A stretch of 64,000 nucleotides of DNA from positions 3,720,001-3,784,000 of the forward strand of contig NZ_AP024237.1 of assembly GCF_016592155.1 (NCBI RefSeq). Direction: 5' to 3'. Each line of letters opens with the position of its first letter. The stretch's first letter is position 1. Below are positions 27,690-36,551 of this stretch, piece by piece. The translations under genes and the position numbers were made by a program. Source of the DNA: Mycobacterium heckeshornense. Its GTDB lineage: Bacteria > Actinomycetota > Actinomycetes > Mycobacteriales > Mycobacteriaceae. Under the pieces are notes generated by a model. The model had not been told where the DNA came from. It saw nothing but the letters and a program-made list of their open reading frames with translations, and did not search any database.

Positions 27690-28715
27690 TCAGTTACAGC
27701 TCGGGGGTCGACCACCCGAGGTCAGTGTGTGCAGCGCGTCCACTGCCTGGTCCAGGGTGTCGACCTTCACCAACTGCAGGCCGGGCACGCTGTCGGCGTT
27801 GGCCTCATAACAGTTCTTCGCCGGAACCAGAAACACGGTCGCCCCGGCCGCGCGGGCGGCCACCATCTTGTGCATGATGCCGCCGATCGGGCCCACCTTG
27901 CCCTCGGCGGTGATAGTGCCGGTACCCGCAACGAATTTCGAGTCGACCAGGTCCCCGGTCGTGAGCTTGTCGATGACAGCCAGGCTGAACATCAGACCCG
28001 CTGAAGGGCCGCCGACGTTGGCCAGGTTGAAGTCGATGACGAATGGCGCCCACGGCGCGTCGAGCACCGCAACACCCAAAAACCCGTAACTGCGATCGGG
28101 CTTGGAGCCCAACGTGATTCGCGCAATACCGGCGGGTGCGTTCTTGCGGCGGTAGTCGATCAGCACGGATTGACCGGGCTTGGTGTTCTTCAGCATCGAC
28201 GTGAACTGGTCGACGTTGGTCACCGGGATGCCGTCCAATGCGTCGATGGCGTCACCGGCCTGCAGTTTGCCCGCCGACGGCCCGGGATCGTTGACGGTGG
28301 CGACGGTGACGGCCCGCGGGTACTTCAGGTAGCCCAGCGCGGCGTACTCGGCGCTGTCCTCGGACCGCTTGAAATCTGCGTTGTTGGCCTTGTCGATTTC
28401 GTCCCGCGACTTGCCGGGCGGATACACCAGATCCCGCGGCACCAGCTGTTCGCGACCCGACAACCACAGCGTCAGCGCCTCCCCCAGGGTCAGCTCGTCA
28501 CGCTGGGACACCGTCGTCATGTTCAGGTGGCCCGACGTGGGGTGCGTCTGCGCTCCCTGGATGTCGACCACCTGCTTGCCGTCGACTTCGCCGAGGGTGT
28601 CGAAGGTCGGACCCGGGCCCAGTGACACGTAGGGCACCGTCACCACGGCGAGCAGAACGCCGAACACGACGATCGGCACCAGCGCCACCATCAGCGTCAG
28701 AATCCGCCTGTTCAC
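27690..28715 (-). CDS. Membrane-anchored PDZ-Lon (S16) protease, Rv3194c type
   Basis: A 341-residue protein: an N-terminal membrane anchor (ILTLMVALVPIVVFGVLLAVV, about residues 5-25), a PDZ domain near 120-200 (VNDPGPSAGKLQAGDAIDAL) and a C-terminal Lon proteolytic domain without an ATPase part. The catalytic Ser is in NVGGPSAGLMFSLA near 245 and the Lys in GGIMHKMVAA near 290, the S16 Ser-Lys dyad. It probably cleaves membrane or exported proteins. The GTG at 28715 gives the family N-terminus; an upstream ATG at 28763 is less likely. It is divergent from the metalloprotease gene across 104 bp. Confidence 0.9.
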   Translation of the reverse strand: MNRRILTLMVALVPIVVFGVLLAVVTVPYVSLGPGPTFDTLGEVDGKQVVDIQGAQTHPTSGHLNMTTVSQRDELTLGEALTLWLSGREQLVPRDLVYPPGKSRDEIDKANNADFKRSEDSAEYAALGYLKYPRAVTVATVNDPGPSAGKLQAGDAIDALDGIPVTNVDQFTSMLKNTKPGQSVLIDYRRKNAPAGIARITLGSKPDRSYGFLGVAVLDAPWAPFVIDFNLANVGGPSAGLMFSLAVIDKLTTGDLVDSKFVAGTGTITAEGKVGPIGGIMHKMVAARAAGATVFLVPAKNCYEANADSVPGLQLVKVDTLDQAVDALHTLTSGGRPPSCN

Positions 28716-28819
28716 GTCGCCAAGACTAAGCGCGGCCGACTGCTCTGACTTGAGCCGGTTCACTCACGGCGTGACAGCGGGCCGCGCGCCAACCGTCGCT
28801 GATGAGTACCGTTGGGGTT

Positions 28820-30187
28820 ATGGCTGACCTGCCGTTCGGGTTCTCCGCCGGCGACGACCCGGATCGCGATAAGCGCGGGAAAAACGACCCCGAATCGGGT
28901 TCGGGGCCGTCGGACCCGTTCGGTTTCGGCGGCGACTTCGACATGGCCGACCTGGGCCAGCTCTTCACCCGCCTGGGTCAGATGTTCAGCGGCGCCGGCA
29001 CTGTCATAGCCACCGGCAAGTCCTCCGGCCCGGTGAACTACGAGGTGGCCCGGCAGCTGGCCAACAGCTCCATCGGGTCCGTGGCGCCGATACCTGCCGG
29101 CACTAACTCGGCCGTCGCCGATGCGGTGCATCTCGCCGAAACCTGGCTGGACGGGGTAACCGCGATCCCTGCGGGCACCACCAAGGCCGTCGCCTGGACC
29201 CCCAACGACTGGGTCGACAACACCCTGGAAACCTGGAAGCGGCTATGCGATCCGATGGCCCAGCAGATTTCCACGGTGTGGGCCGCTGCGCTGCCAGAAG
29301 AGGCCAAGAACATGGCCGGTCCGCTGCTGTCGGTGATGTCGCAGATGGGCGGCATGGCCTTCGGCTCCCAGCTGGGCCAGGCGTTGGGCCGGTTGTCCCG
29401 CGAAGTGCTGACGTCTACCGACATCGGCCTGCCGCTGGGCCCGAAGGGCGTCGCCGCGCTGCTGCCCGAGGCCATCGAGTCGTTTGCTGCCGGGCTCGAA
29501 CGACCGCGCAGCGAGATCCTGACCTTCCTGGCGGCCCGTGAGGCCGCGCACCACCGGTTGTTCAGCCATGTGCCGTGGCTGGCCAGTCAGCTGCTCGGCG
29601 CGGTCGAGGCCTATGCCAAGGGCATGAATATCGACATGGCCGGGATCGAGGAGTTGGCCCGCGACTTCAACCCGGCGTCGCTGACAGATCCGTCCGCCGT
29701 CGAGCAGCTACTCAATGAGGGTGTTTTCGAACCTCGGGCAACGCCGGAACAGACGCAAGCGCTTGAGCGGCTGGAGACACTGCTGGCATTGATCGACGGC
29801 TGGGTGCAGACAGTGGTGACCGCAGCACTGGGCGACCGGATTCCCGGTGCCGCCGCGATCAGCGAGACGCTGCGTCGGCGCCGCGCCACGGGCGGACCCG
29901 CCGAGCAGACGTTCGCCACGCTGGTCGGTCTGGAGCTGCGGCCGCGCAAATTGCGGGAGGCCGCGGTGCTCTGGGAGCGCCTGACCCAGGCCGTCGGCAT
30001 GGATGCGCGCGACGGGGTATGGCAGCACCCCGATTTGCTGCCAGAGCCAGCGGATCTGGATGAGCCGGCCGCGTTCATCGACCGGGTCATCGGTGGCGAC
30101 ACAAGCGGCATCGACGAGATGCTTGCCGAATTCGAACGCGGCATCGACCGGGGCCAGGACGGCCCGGACGGCCCTGTGGATAACTGA
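28820..30187 (+). CDS. Zinc-dependent metalloprotease-like protein (Rv3195 type)
   Basis: A 455-residue protein of the DUF2342/TIGR03624 family. The acidic, Gly-rich N-terminus precedes a mostly helical body; EAAHHRLFSHVPWL near residues 238-251 is the family's variant of the HExxH zinc motif, and a distal EFERG lies at the end. No proteolytic substrate is known. The ATG at 28820 begins MADLPFGFSAGDD, the family start. It leads a plus-strand group with the cyclodehydratase-like and ABC1 genes and is divergent from the Lon-like protease. Confidence 0.85.
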   Translation: MADLPFGFSAGDDPDRDKRGKNDPESGSGPSDPFGFGGDFDMADLGQLFTRLGQMFSGAGTVIATGKSSGPVNYEVARQLANSSIGSVAPIPAGTNSAVADAVHLAETWLDGVTAIPAGTTKAVAWTPNDWVDNTLETWKRLCDPMAQQISTVWAAALPEEAKNMAGPLLSVMSQMGGMAFGSQLGQALGRLSREVLTSTDIGLPLGPKGVAALLPEAIESFAAGLERPRSEILTFLAAREAAHHRLFSHVPWLASQLLGAVEAYAKGMNIDMAGIEELARDFNPASLTDPSAVEQLLNEGVFEPRATPEQTQALERLETLLALIDGWVQTVVTAALGDRIPGAAAISETLRRRRATGGPAEQTFATLVGLELRPRKLREAAVLWERLTQAVGMDARDGVWQHPDLLPEPADLDEPAAFIDRVIGGDTSGIDEMLAEFERGIDRGQDGPDGPVDN

Positions 30188-30206
30188 GCAGCACAAAGCG
30201 CCCGGC

Positions 30207-31091
30207 ATGGCACAGTGCCGAATTGTGCCGCACGCTCGAACGCCGACGGCGGTGTATGCGCTAGACCCGGCAATGCCCGTGCTGGTGCGTCCCGACGGCG
30301 CAGTCCAAGTTGGGTGGGATCCGCGGCGGGCCGTGCTGGTGCGTCCACCGCGCGGGCTGACCACCGGGGGCTTAGCCGCGCTGCTGCGAGCGATGCAATC
30401 GCGCACATCCCTGGCCGAGCTGCACCGCCAAGCGGCCGACCACGGTCCGGTCGATGCCGGCGAGCTGGCCGACCTCATCGCCCAACTAGTCGATGCAGGC
30501 GTCGCCACCAGGGGTCATCCACAGCGCCGCCGCTGGCGGTCGCCGACGATCCAGGTGCACGGCCGCGGCCCGCTGTCGGACCTGCTGGCCGAAGCCCTGC
30601 GCTGCTCGGGCTGCCGAATTCGGCGCACCAGCCAGTCCCACGCCACGCCGACACCCCTCGGCACCCACCTAGTGCTGCTTTCCGACTATCTGGTTGCCGA
30701 CCCGCGGATGCTGCGCGACCTGCATAGCGAGGGCGTTCCGCACCTGCCCGTCCGGGTGCGCGACCGCGTCGGGCTGGTCGGGCCGCTGGTGATCCCCGGG
30801 TTGACCAGTTGCCTGGGCTGCGCAGATTTGCACCGCTGTGACCGCGACGCCGCCTGGCCGGCGGTCGCCGCTCAGTTGCGCGACACCGTCGGCGTTGCCG
30901 ATCGGGCCACTTTGATGGCCACCGCTGCGTTAGCGCTGAGCCAGGTCAATCGGGTGATCGCAGCCGTACGCGGGACGGAAGCACCCGGACCCCGACCGCC
31001 CGCGGCGTTGAACGCCACCCTGGAATTCGATCTGCATGCGGGCTCTATTGTGGCGCGGCACTGGCCCAGGCACCCCTTGTGTTCGTGTTGA
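30207..31091 (+). CDS. TOMM-cyclodehydratase/E1-like protein (Rv3196 type)
   Basis: A 294-residue protein with an N-terminal small domain (GLTTGGLAALLRAMQSR, about residues 50-66) like the leader-peptide-binding region of thiazole/oxazole-modified microcin (TOMM) cyclodehydratase C proteins, then an E1/ThiF-like part. Two Cys pairs, TSCLGC near residues 201-206 and CSC at the very C-terminus, match the structural zinc site of that family. No canonical ATP-binding GxGxxG is seen, so it is probably an inactive E1-like scaffold. No precursor peptide or YcaO gene is visible nearby. Start at 30207 (MAQCRIVPH). It follows the metalloprotease by 19 nt. Confidence 0.7.
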   Translation: MAQCRIVPHARTPTAVYALDPAMPVLVRPDGAVQVGWDPRRAVLVRPPRGLTTGGLAALLRAMQSRTSLAELHRQAADHGPVDAGELADLIAQLVDAGVATRGHPQRRRWRSPTIQVHGRGPLSDLLAEALRCSGCRIRRTSQSHATPTPLGTHLVLLSDYLVADPRMLRDLHSEGVPHLPVRVRDRVGLVGPLVIPGLTSCLGCADLHRCDRDAAWPAVAAQLRDTVGVADRATLMATAALALSQVNRVIAAVRGTEAPGPRPPAALNATLEFDLHAGSIVARHWPRHPLCSC

Positions 31092-31149
31092 CATCGGTTG
31101 TTGCTGGATCGATGCGGTCGCCTGGACACCCGTCATGGATGATGGATCT

Positions 31150-32478
31150 GTGACAGACATCAAACGGGGCCGCGCGGCGCGCAACGCGAAGCTGGCCAGC
31201 ATCCCGGTTGGCTTCGCGGGCCGGGCAGCGCTGGGGTTCGGCAAAAGGCTGACCGGCAAGTCCTGGGATGAGGTCAACGCCGAGCTGATGCAGAAGGCCG
31301 CCAATCAGTTGTTCACCGTGCTCGGTGAGCTCAAGGGCGGTGCGATGAAGGTTGGGCAGGCGCTGTCTGTGATGGAGGCCGCGATTCCCGAGGAGTTCGG
31401 CGAGCCCTACCGCGAAGCGCTCACCAAGCTGCAAAAGGATGCCCCGCCGCTGCCGGCCCACAAGGTGCACCGGGTGCTCGACGCGCAGCTGGGCACCAAG
31501 TGGCGGCAGCGCTTCCTCGACTTCGGCGACACCCCGATCGCCTCGGCGAGCATCGGTCAGGTTCACAAAGCAATGTGGCACGACGGTCGTGAGGTCGCCG
31601 TCAAGATCCAGTACCCGGGTGCTGACGAGGCGCTGCGCGCCGACCTGAAAACCATGCATCGCATGGTCGGAGTGCTCAAGCAACTCGCACCCGGCGCGGA
31701 CGTGGAAGGCATCGTCGACGAGCTGATCTCACGCACCGAGATGGAACTCGACTACCGGCTCGAAGCCGACAACCAGCGCGCCTTCGCCAGGGCCTACCAG
31801 GACCACCCACACTTCCTGGTGCCGCACATCGTTGCAAGCGCGCCGAAGGTGGTGATCCAGGAGTGGATCGACGGCATACCGATGGCCGAGATAATCCGCC
31901 GCGGCACCACCGAACAGCGGGACCTGATGGGTACCCGGCTGGCGGAGCTCACGTTTGACGCGCCGCGGCGGCTGGAGATGATCCACGGCGACGCCCACCC
32001 CGGCAATTTCATGCTCCTTGCCGACGGCCGGATGGGGGTCATCGACTTCGGTGCCGTAGCACCGCTGCCCGGCGGCTTCCCCATCGAGCTGGGGATGTCG
32101 ATTCGGCTGGCCCGCGAGAAGAACTACGACCTGTTGTTGCCGACGATGGAGAAGGCCGGCTTGATCCAGAAGGGCCAGCAGGTGTCGGTGCGCGACATTG
32201 ACGACATGCTGCGCCAGTACGTCGAACCCATCGAAGTCGAGGTCTTCCACTACACCCGCAAGTGGCTGCAACGGATGACGGTAGGTCGAATCGACCGGTC
32301 GGCGGCACAGATCAGAACGGTGCGGCAGCTGGATTTGCCGGCCAAGCTGGCGATCCCGATGCGGGTGATCGCGTCGGTGGGCGCGATTTTGTGTCAGCTG
32401 GACGCGCACGTACCGATGAAGGCGCTGTCTGAGGAGCTGATCCCTGGCTTCGCCGAACCCGACACGGCGGTGGTCTAG
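31150..32478 (+). CDS. ABC1/AarF/UbiB-family atypical kinase (Rv3197 type)
   Basis: A 442-residue ABC1 family protein. The diagnostic KxGQ motif reads KVGQALS near residue 67; ASASIGQVH near 132-140 is the Ala-rich nucleotide loop, EVAVKIQYPG gives the Lys near 153, and HGDAHPGNFML near 280 and VIDFGAV near 298 are the catalytic and metal-binding blocks. UbiB-like proteins act as ATPases/kinases linked to isoprenoid lipid handling; in mycobacteria, which lack ubiquinone, the role is open, and Rv3197 has been linked to intrinsic macrolide resistance. It starts at GTG 31150. It converges on whiB7. Confidence 0.87.
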   Translation: MTDIKRGRAARNAKLASIPVGFAGRAALGFGKRLTGKSWDEVNAELMQKAANQLFTVLGELKGGAMKVGQALSVMEAAIPEEFGEPYREALTKLQKDAPPLPAHKVHRVLDAQLGTKWRQRFLDFGDTPIASASIGQVHKAMWHDGREVAVKIQYPGADEALRADLKTMHRMVGVLKQLAPGADVEGIVDELISRTEMELDYRLEADNQRAFARAYQDHPHFLVPHIVASAPKVVIQEWIDGIPMAEIIRRGTTEQRDLMGTRLAELTFDAPRRLEMIHGDAHPGNFMLLADGRMGVIDFGAVAPLPGGFPIELGMSIRLAREKNYDLLLPTMEKAGLIQKGQQVSVRDIDDMLRQYVEPIEVEVFHYTRKWLQRMTVGRIDRSAAQIRTVRQLDLPAKLAIPMRVIASVGAILCQLDAHVPMKALSEELIPGFAEPDTAVV

Positions 32479-32498
32479 CCCCTGACGGTGTCACTGCG

Positions 32499-32765
32499 CT
32501 AGGCCGCGACAACCTCCTTGCGCGGGCGCCCACGCGGCCGCTTGCGACTTACGATCGTTCCGCGTTCGAGGATTTCACCGCCCCACACGCCCCACGGCTC
32601 GCCGCGTTCCAGCGCCTCGGCCAGGCATTGACGACGGATCGGGCACTGCGCACACAGCGCCTTGGCGCGCTCCAGGTCGGCTGGGTGGTCGGCGAACCAC
32701 AAGTCGGGGTCGCGATTACACGGCAACTCTGGCAGCGGTCCGTCGCGGACTGTCAGGGTCGACAT
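32499..32765 (-). CDS. whiB7: WhiB7 redox-sensing transcription activator
   Basis: An 88-residue WhiB protein. Four cysteines for the 4Fe-4S cluster appear in LPCNRD and LCAQCPIRRQC, followed by the WhiB turn GVWGGE and a C-terminal AT-hook (RGRPRK) unique to WhiB7. It binds SigA and AT-rich DNA upstream of -35 boxes and induces intrinsic resistance genes after ribosome-targeting antibiotics. ATG at 32765 with AGGTG upstream. The 5' leader carries an autoregulatory promoter, an upstream ORF and a terminator hairpin, so expression is controlled by attenuation. Confidence 0.95.
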   Translation of the reverse strand: MSTLTVRDGPLPELPCNRDPDLWFADHPADLERAKALCAQCPIRRQCLAEALERGEPWGVWGGEILERGTIVSRKRPRGRPRKEVVAA

Positions 32766-32835
32766 GTGGTGTTCACCTGCTTCCTGGTCGTGTGGCGGTG
32801 ATGTCGGGAGATCCGGACCAGGTGGCGGGTAGGGC

Positions 32836-32874
32836 AAAACGAATGGCCACGGATCTCATCTGGGTCCGTGGCCA
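32836..32874 (-). terminator. Attenuator terminator in the whiB7 leader
   Basis: A perfect 10-bp stem (TGGCCACGGA at 32844-32853 and TCCGTGGCCA at 32865-32874) with an 11-nt loop is followed on the minus strand by TTCGTTTT. It lies 22 nt after the uORF stop and about 70 nt before the whiB7 start, so it would end transcription before whiB7 when the uORF is translated normally. GAGATCCG in the loop and 3' arm of the transcript can pair with CGGATCTC further downstream (positions 32808-32815), a possible competing fold. Confidence 0.85.
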
Positions 32875-32896
32875 GGCGGTTCCGGTCAGCTAGGGC

Positions 32897-33010
32897 TTAC
32901 CCAAAGCGTCGATCCACGGACTTTTCGGTCGCGGCAGCGGCGACCGCCGCAGCGGGATGAGCGGCGTGGAGGGTCCCAGCCGCGGCGACGAACACACTGG
33001 TGTTGACCAT
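32897..33010 (-). CDS. whiB7 leader uORF (37 aa)
   Basis: A short frame starts with ATG at 33010 behind a very strong GGGAGGAGG and ends with TAA at 32897, just before the attenuator. It reads MVNTSVFVAAAGTLHAAHP, then an Ala/Val-rich stretch and EKSVDRRFG. Its position between promoter and attenuator is that of the known regulatory uORF in mycobacterial whiB7 leaders: ribosome stalling within it favours read-through into whiB7. It most likely serves as a sensor of translation rather than as a functional protein. Confidence 0.85.
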   Translation of the reverse strand: MVNTSVFVAAAGTLHAAHPAAAVAAAATEKSVDRRFG

Positions 33011-33069
33011 CGTGGGCGCCCTCCTCCCGACATGCTCGACCCGCACGGCCTCACGAATACGCAGCCTCG

Positions 33070-33107
33070 AGGCTAAACGGTCGCGAGCCCAACCGACAAC
33101 CGATTTT
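33070..33107 (-). promoter_or_regulatory. WhiB7-autoregulated promoter
   Basis: On the minus strand AAAAT (33107-33103), exactly 3 bp, TTGTCG as -35 (33099-33094), an 18-bp spacer and TAGCCT as -10 (33075-33070) occur in this order. An AT-rich block 3 bp upstream of the -35 is the WhiB7 recognition feature. Transcription would start about 55 nt before the uORF. Confidence 0.8.
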
Positions 33108-33144
33108 CTGACCTGGGCTTTTGGCAGCGACCCGCAACATGGAT

Positions 33145-35247
33145 TCACCGGCAGGTGCGCACCAGCGCCAGCACGTCGGATCCGAACTGTTCCAGCTTGC
33201 GGGCGCCAATGCCAGGGATGGCGACGAGCGCGGCCTCGTCGGCAGGCCGCATTTCGGCGATTGCCAGCAACGTGTTGTCCGTGAAGACGACGTAGGCCGG
33301 CACGTTCATGTCCCTGGAGGTACGCAACCGCCAGTCCTTGAGCCGCTGCAGCAATGCGTCGTCGACGTCACCGGGGCAGGTCTCGCAACGGCGCAGCAGC
33401 ACCGCCGCCGGGGTGCTCAGCACACCGGCGCAGATGCGGCACCGCGGCGCGGGACCGCGAGCGCGTCGCCGTTTACCCGGCGCCGGGTCGACGCCGGCCT
33501 GCGGGGCGATCCCGTCGAGAAACCGCGACGGCTTGCGGCTCTGTCGTCCTCCCGGGTTGCGGGATCGTGCCCAACTGAGCGACAAATGCACACGGGCCCT
33601 GGTGATTCCGACGTAGAACAGTCGACGTTCCTCCTCGACGGGTTCGCTGGTCGTGCCGTGTGCCAGCGCATGCGAGATAGGTAACGTGCCGTCGGTCAAG
33701 CCGACCAAAAACACCGCATCCCACTCCAGGCCCTTCGCCGCGTGCAGTGATGCCAATGTGACGCCCTGCACCACCGGCGGATGGCGAGCATCGGCGCGCA
33801 CACGAAGCTCGGCAACCAGGCCGGGCAGATCCAGCTGTGGACGTTGGGCCACCTCGTCATCGACCAGTTCGGCCAGCGCGGCCAGTGCCTCCCAGCGCTC
33901 CCGGGCCCGCGCGCCGGCCGGTGGTCGCGCGGTCAGTCCCAGCGGTTCGAGGACACCGCGCACCAACTGGGGAAGCTCGCCGTCCGCGCCGCGGCCAGCG
34001 GCTCGCTGCAATGCCAGCAGCGCCTGCCTGATCTCCTGGCGGCTGAAGAACCCTTCGCCCCCGTGGACCTGGTATGGAATGCCGGCCTCGGTCAACGCCT
34101 CCTCGTAGACCTCGGACTGCGCGTTGATCCGGTACAGCACCGCGATCTCAGCGTGCGGCGTGCCGGACTCGATGAGCTTCGAGATCGACGCCGCCACCGC
34201 GGCGGCTTCCGCGACCTCGTCGGGATGTTCGTGAAACGACGGGGCGGGGCCGGGGCTGCGCTGCCCGGTCAGCTGCAGCCTGCTGCCGGCCATCCGGCCA
34301 CGCGCCGCCGCGATCACCCGGTTGGCCAGCGACACCACCTGCGGGGTGGACCGGTAGTCGCGCTCCAGGCGCACCACGGTGGCCCCGGGAAACCGTCGCG
34401 GGAAGTCGAGCAGGTAACGCGGCGAGGCCCCGGTGAACGAGTAAATGGTCTGGTTGGCGTCGCCGACGACGGTCAGGTCGTCGCGGTCGCCCAGCCACGC
34501 CGAGAGCACCCGCTGCTGCAGCGGCGTGACGTCCTGGTATTCGTCGACCACGAAGCAGCGGTAGCGGTCGCGGAATTCTTCGGCGACGCCAATGTCGTTT
34601 TCGATCGCGGCCGCAACGTGCAGCAGCAGGTCGTCGAAGTCGAGCAGGGCCGGCCCGTCGGTGCGGGTCTTGAGGCTTTCGTAGGCCTCGTATACCGCGG
34701 CGACCTGCGCGGCAGCCAGCGGCGTATCGCGGCCGGCCTGCGCCACCGCTGACGGGTATTGCTCGGGGCTGATCAGCGACGCCTTGGCCCATTCGATTTC
34801 GCCGGCCAGGTCACGCACATCGTCGGTGCTCGGCTGCAGCCCGCTGCGGTTTGCGGCGCGCGCCACCACCGCGAACTTGCTTTCCAGCAGCTGCCAACCG
34901 CGGTCGCCGACCACCCGCGGCCAGAAATACCGCAGCTGGCGATGCGCGGCCGCGTGGAACGTCAGCGCCTGCACCGCGCCGACATTGGCGCCTGTACGCG
35001 CGGCGGCGTCCAGCGCGCGCAGCCGCGAACGCATCTCGCCCGCCGCACGTTGGGTGAACGTCACCGCCAGCACCTGTCCGGCGGCCACATGACCGTCGGC
35101 GACCAGGTGGGCGATCCGGTGGGTGATGGTCCGTGTCTTGCCGGTTCCCGCACCGGCCAGCACGCAGACCGGTCCGCGGGGAGCCAGCACCGCCTCGCGC
35201 TGCTCGTCGTCGAGGCCGGCGATCACGGGGTCGGCGGCAACCGGCAT
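33145..35247 (-). CDS. uvrD2: UvrD2 superfamily 1 DNA helicase
   Basis: A 700-residue UvrD-like helicase. Walker [10 protein letters not shown] is near residues 32-40, Walker B VVDEYQDV near 230, [14 protein letters not shown] near 258-271, ERDYRST near 295 and [10 protein letters not shown] near 562. The C-terminus bears the UvrD2 tetracysteine module (CRIC, CETC) and an HRDC domain ([13 protein letters not shown]). In mycobacteria UvrD2 is the essential 3'-5' helicase that needs the tetracysteine for activity. The start at 35247 ([11 protein letters not shown]) is chosen by family length; ATG 35256 and GTG/TTG codons upstream are alternatives. It is followed by the whiB7 transcription unit. 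Confidence 0.93.
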   Translation of the reverse strand: MPVAADPVIAGLDDEQREAVLAPRGPVCVLAGAGTGKTRTITHRIAHLVADGHVAAGQVLAVTFTQRAAGEMRSRLRALDAAARTGANVGAVQALTFHAAAHRQLRYFWPRVVGDRGWQLLESKFAVVARAANRSGLQPSTDDVRDLAGEIEWAKASLISPEQYPSAVAQAGRDTPLAAAQVAAVYEAYESLKTRTDGPALLDFDDLLLHVAAAIENDIGVAEEFRDRYRCFVVDEYQDVTPLQQRVLSAWLGDRDDLTVVGDANQTIYSFTGASPRYLLDFPRRFPGATVVRLERDYRSTPQVVSLANRVIAAARGRMAGSRLQLTGQRSPGPAPSFHEHPDEVAEAAAVAASISKLIESGTPHAEIAVLYRINAQSEVYEEALTEAGIPYQVHGGEGFFSRQEIRQALLALQRAAGRGADGELPQLVRGVLEPLGLTARPPAGARARERWEALAALAELVDDEVAQRPQLDLPGLVAELRVRADARHPPVVQGVTLASLHAAKGLEWDAVFLVGLTDGTLPISHALAHGTTSEPVEEERRLFYVGITRARVHLSLSWARSRNPGGRQSRKPSRFLDGIAPQAGVDPAPGKRRRARGPAPRCRICAGVLSTPAAVLLRRCETCPGDVDDALLQRLKDWRLRTSRDMNVPAYVVFTDNTLLAIAEMRPADEAALVAIPGIGARKLEQFGSDVLALVRTCR

Positions 35248-35348
35248 GGCGTCCATCTTGGCAGCGGCCACCGACAAACCGGCGGTAGCGGCACGCCGCC
35301 GACATCGGTTCGTGCAATAGCGGCGACACCGTCTATGTTGAAGCAGCT

Positions 35349-35612
35349 ATGACCGATGCTTTTCAGGCTCCGCTCACCATCTACACCACACCGTGGTGTG
35401 GCTATTGCCATCGACTCAAGACAGTGCTGAGGGCCTCAGGGATCACCTACCACGAGGTCGACATCGAACAAGACGCCGCAGCCGCGGAGTTCGTCGGTTC
35501 GGTCAACGGCGGCAATCGCACCGTTCCCACAGTCAAGTTCGCCGACGGGTCGACGCTGACCAATCCCGGTGTGGGTGCGGTCAAGGCGAAGCTCGCCGAT
35601 CTTGCGGTTTGA
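35349..35612 (+). CDS. mrx1: Mycoredoxin-1
   Basis: An 87-residue glutaredoxin-fold protein with the redox motif WCGYC at residues 16-20, TVP (cis-Pro) near 59 and a GSTLTNP block near 67. Mycoredoxins reduce mycothiol-mixed disulfides and are the mycothiol-linked counterparts of glutaredoxin. It corresponds to Rv3198A. It is divergent from uvrD2 and converges with nudC 12 nt away. A possible -10 TATGTT lies at 35335-35340. Confidence 0.92.
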   Translation: MTDAFQAPLTIYTTPWCGYCHRLKTVLRASGITYHEVDIEQDAAAAEFVGSVNGGNRTVPTVKFADGSTLTNPGVGAVKAKLADLAV

Positions 35613-35624
35613 CCAGGCGGGAAG

Positions 35625-36551
35625 TCAGTCCAGCGCGGCCCACGATTCGATAATTTCGCGGGCGATCGAAACCGAGCCGGGCAGAAGGAGTTCGGAGTCC
35701 GTGGCACGGGTCCAGTCACCGGCGTCGAGTGCTCTGCGAATCTCGTCGCGGGTGAACCACGCCGCCTCGGCGATTTCGCCGTCGTTGAACGAAAACTCTT
35801 GATCGGGGTCGCCTATCGCGTGGAAGCCCACCATCAGCGAGCGTGGAAACGGCCACGGCTGGCTGCCCAGGTAGCGAACGTCGCGCACGGTCAACCCGAT
35901 CTCCTCATGGACTTCCCGCACCACGCACCGCTCGAATGACTCGCCGACTTCGACGAATCCGGCCAGCAGCGAAAACATCCGCTGCGGCCACACCCGCTGG
36001 CGAGCCAGGACCGCGCGGTCACCGCCGTCGTGAACCAAACAGATCACCGCCGGGTCGATGCGCGGGAACTCCTCGTGACCGGTAAGCGGGTTGACCCGCG
36101 CCCACCCGGCCCGGGCGGGTCTCGTCGGCGAACCGTCCACCGACGAAAAGCGAGCGCTGTCATGCCAATTCAGCAGCGCGACGGCACACGACACCAGCTG
36201 CGCGCTGAGGTCGTCGAAAAGCTGGCCCGCACGCCGCAGGTCCGCCACGCGCACGTCGACGCCGTCGGGGTTGTCGGGGGCTTCCAGCGGAGCGCGGATA
36301 GCCCATACGTGTCGGTCGCCCTCGATGCGGCCGAGGAACACCGCTTCCGGCGGCGGCTTGTCGCCCAACGCCGTTGCCGCCGCCAGCACCACCCGGCCAT
36401 TGGCAAGCAGCACCTGGTTGCGCGAATCCACTCGCAGCACAGCGGCTTTCGGCCATGCTGCGGCGGCAGCGTCAACGTCGGTTCGCAGGTGATCAGCGCG
36501 GTCAGCGCCTACCCGGGACAGCAACGGGGTGCTGCGCAGCTGGAAATCCAC
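35625..36551 (-). CDS. nudC: NADH pyrophosphatase NudC
   Basis: A 308-residue protein with a Nudix box near residues 197-219 (GFVEVGESFERCVVREVHEE) and, just after it, SQPWPFPRSLM, the signature of NADH diphosphatases. It splits NAD(H) into NMN(H) and AMP and can remove NAD caps from RNA; in mycobacteria it also degrades isoniazid- and ethionamide-NAD adducts. The four Cys zinc ribbon of E. coli NudC is absent between residues 110 and 150. GTG start at 36551 overlaps the channel stop (TAGTG), so the two are co-translated. Confidence 0.92.
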   Translation of the reverse strand: MDFQLRSTPLLSRVGADRADHLRTDVDAAAAAWPKAAVLRVDSRNQVLLANGRVVLAAATALGDKPPPEAVFLGRIEGDRHVWAIRAPLEAPDNPDGVDVRVADLRRAGQLFDDLSAQLVSCAVALLNWHDSARFSSVDGSPTRPARAGWARVNPLTGHEEFPRIDPAVICLVHDGGDRAVLARQRVWPQRMFSLLAGFVEVGESFERCVVREVHEEIGLTVRDVRYLGSQPWPFPRSLMVGFHAIGDPDQEFSFNDGEIAEAAWFTRDEIRRALDAGDWTRATDSELLLPGSVSIAREIIESWAALD

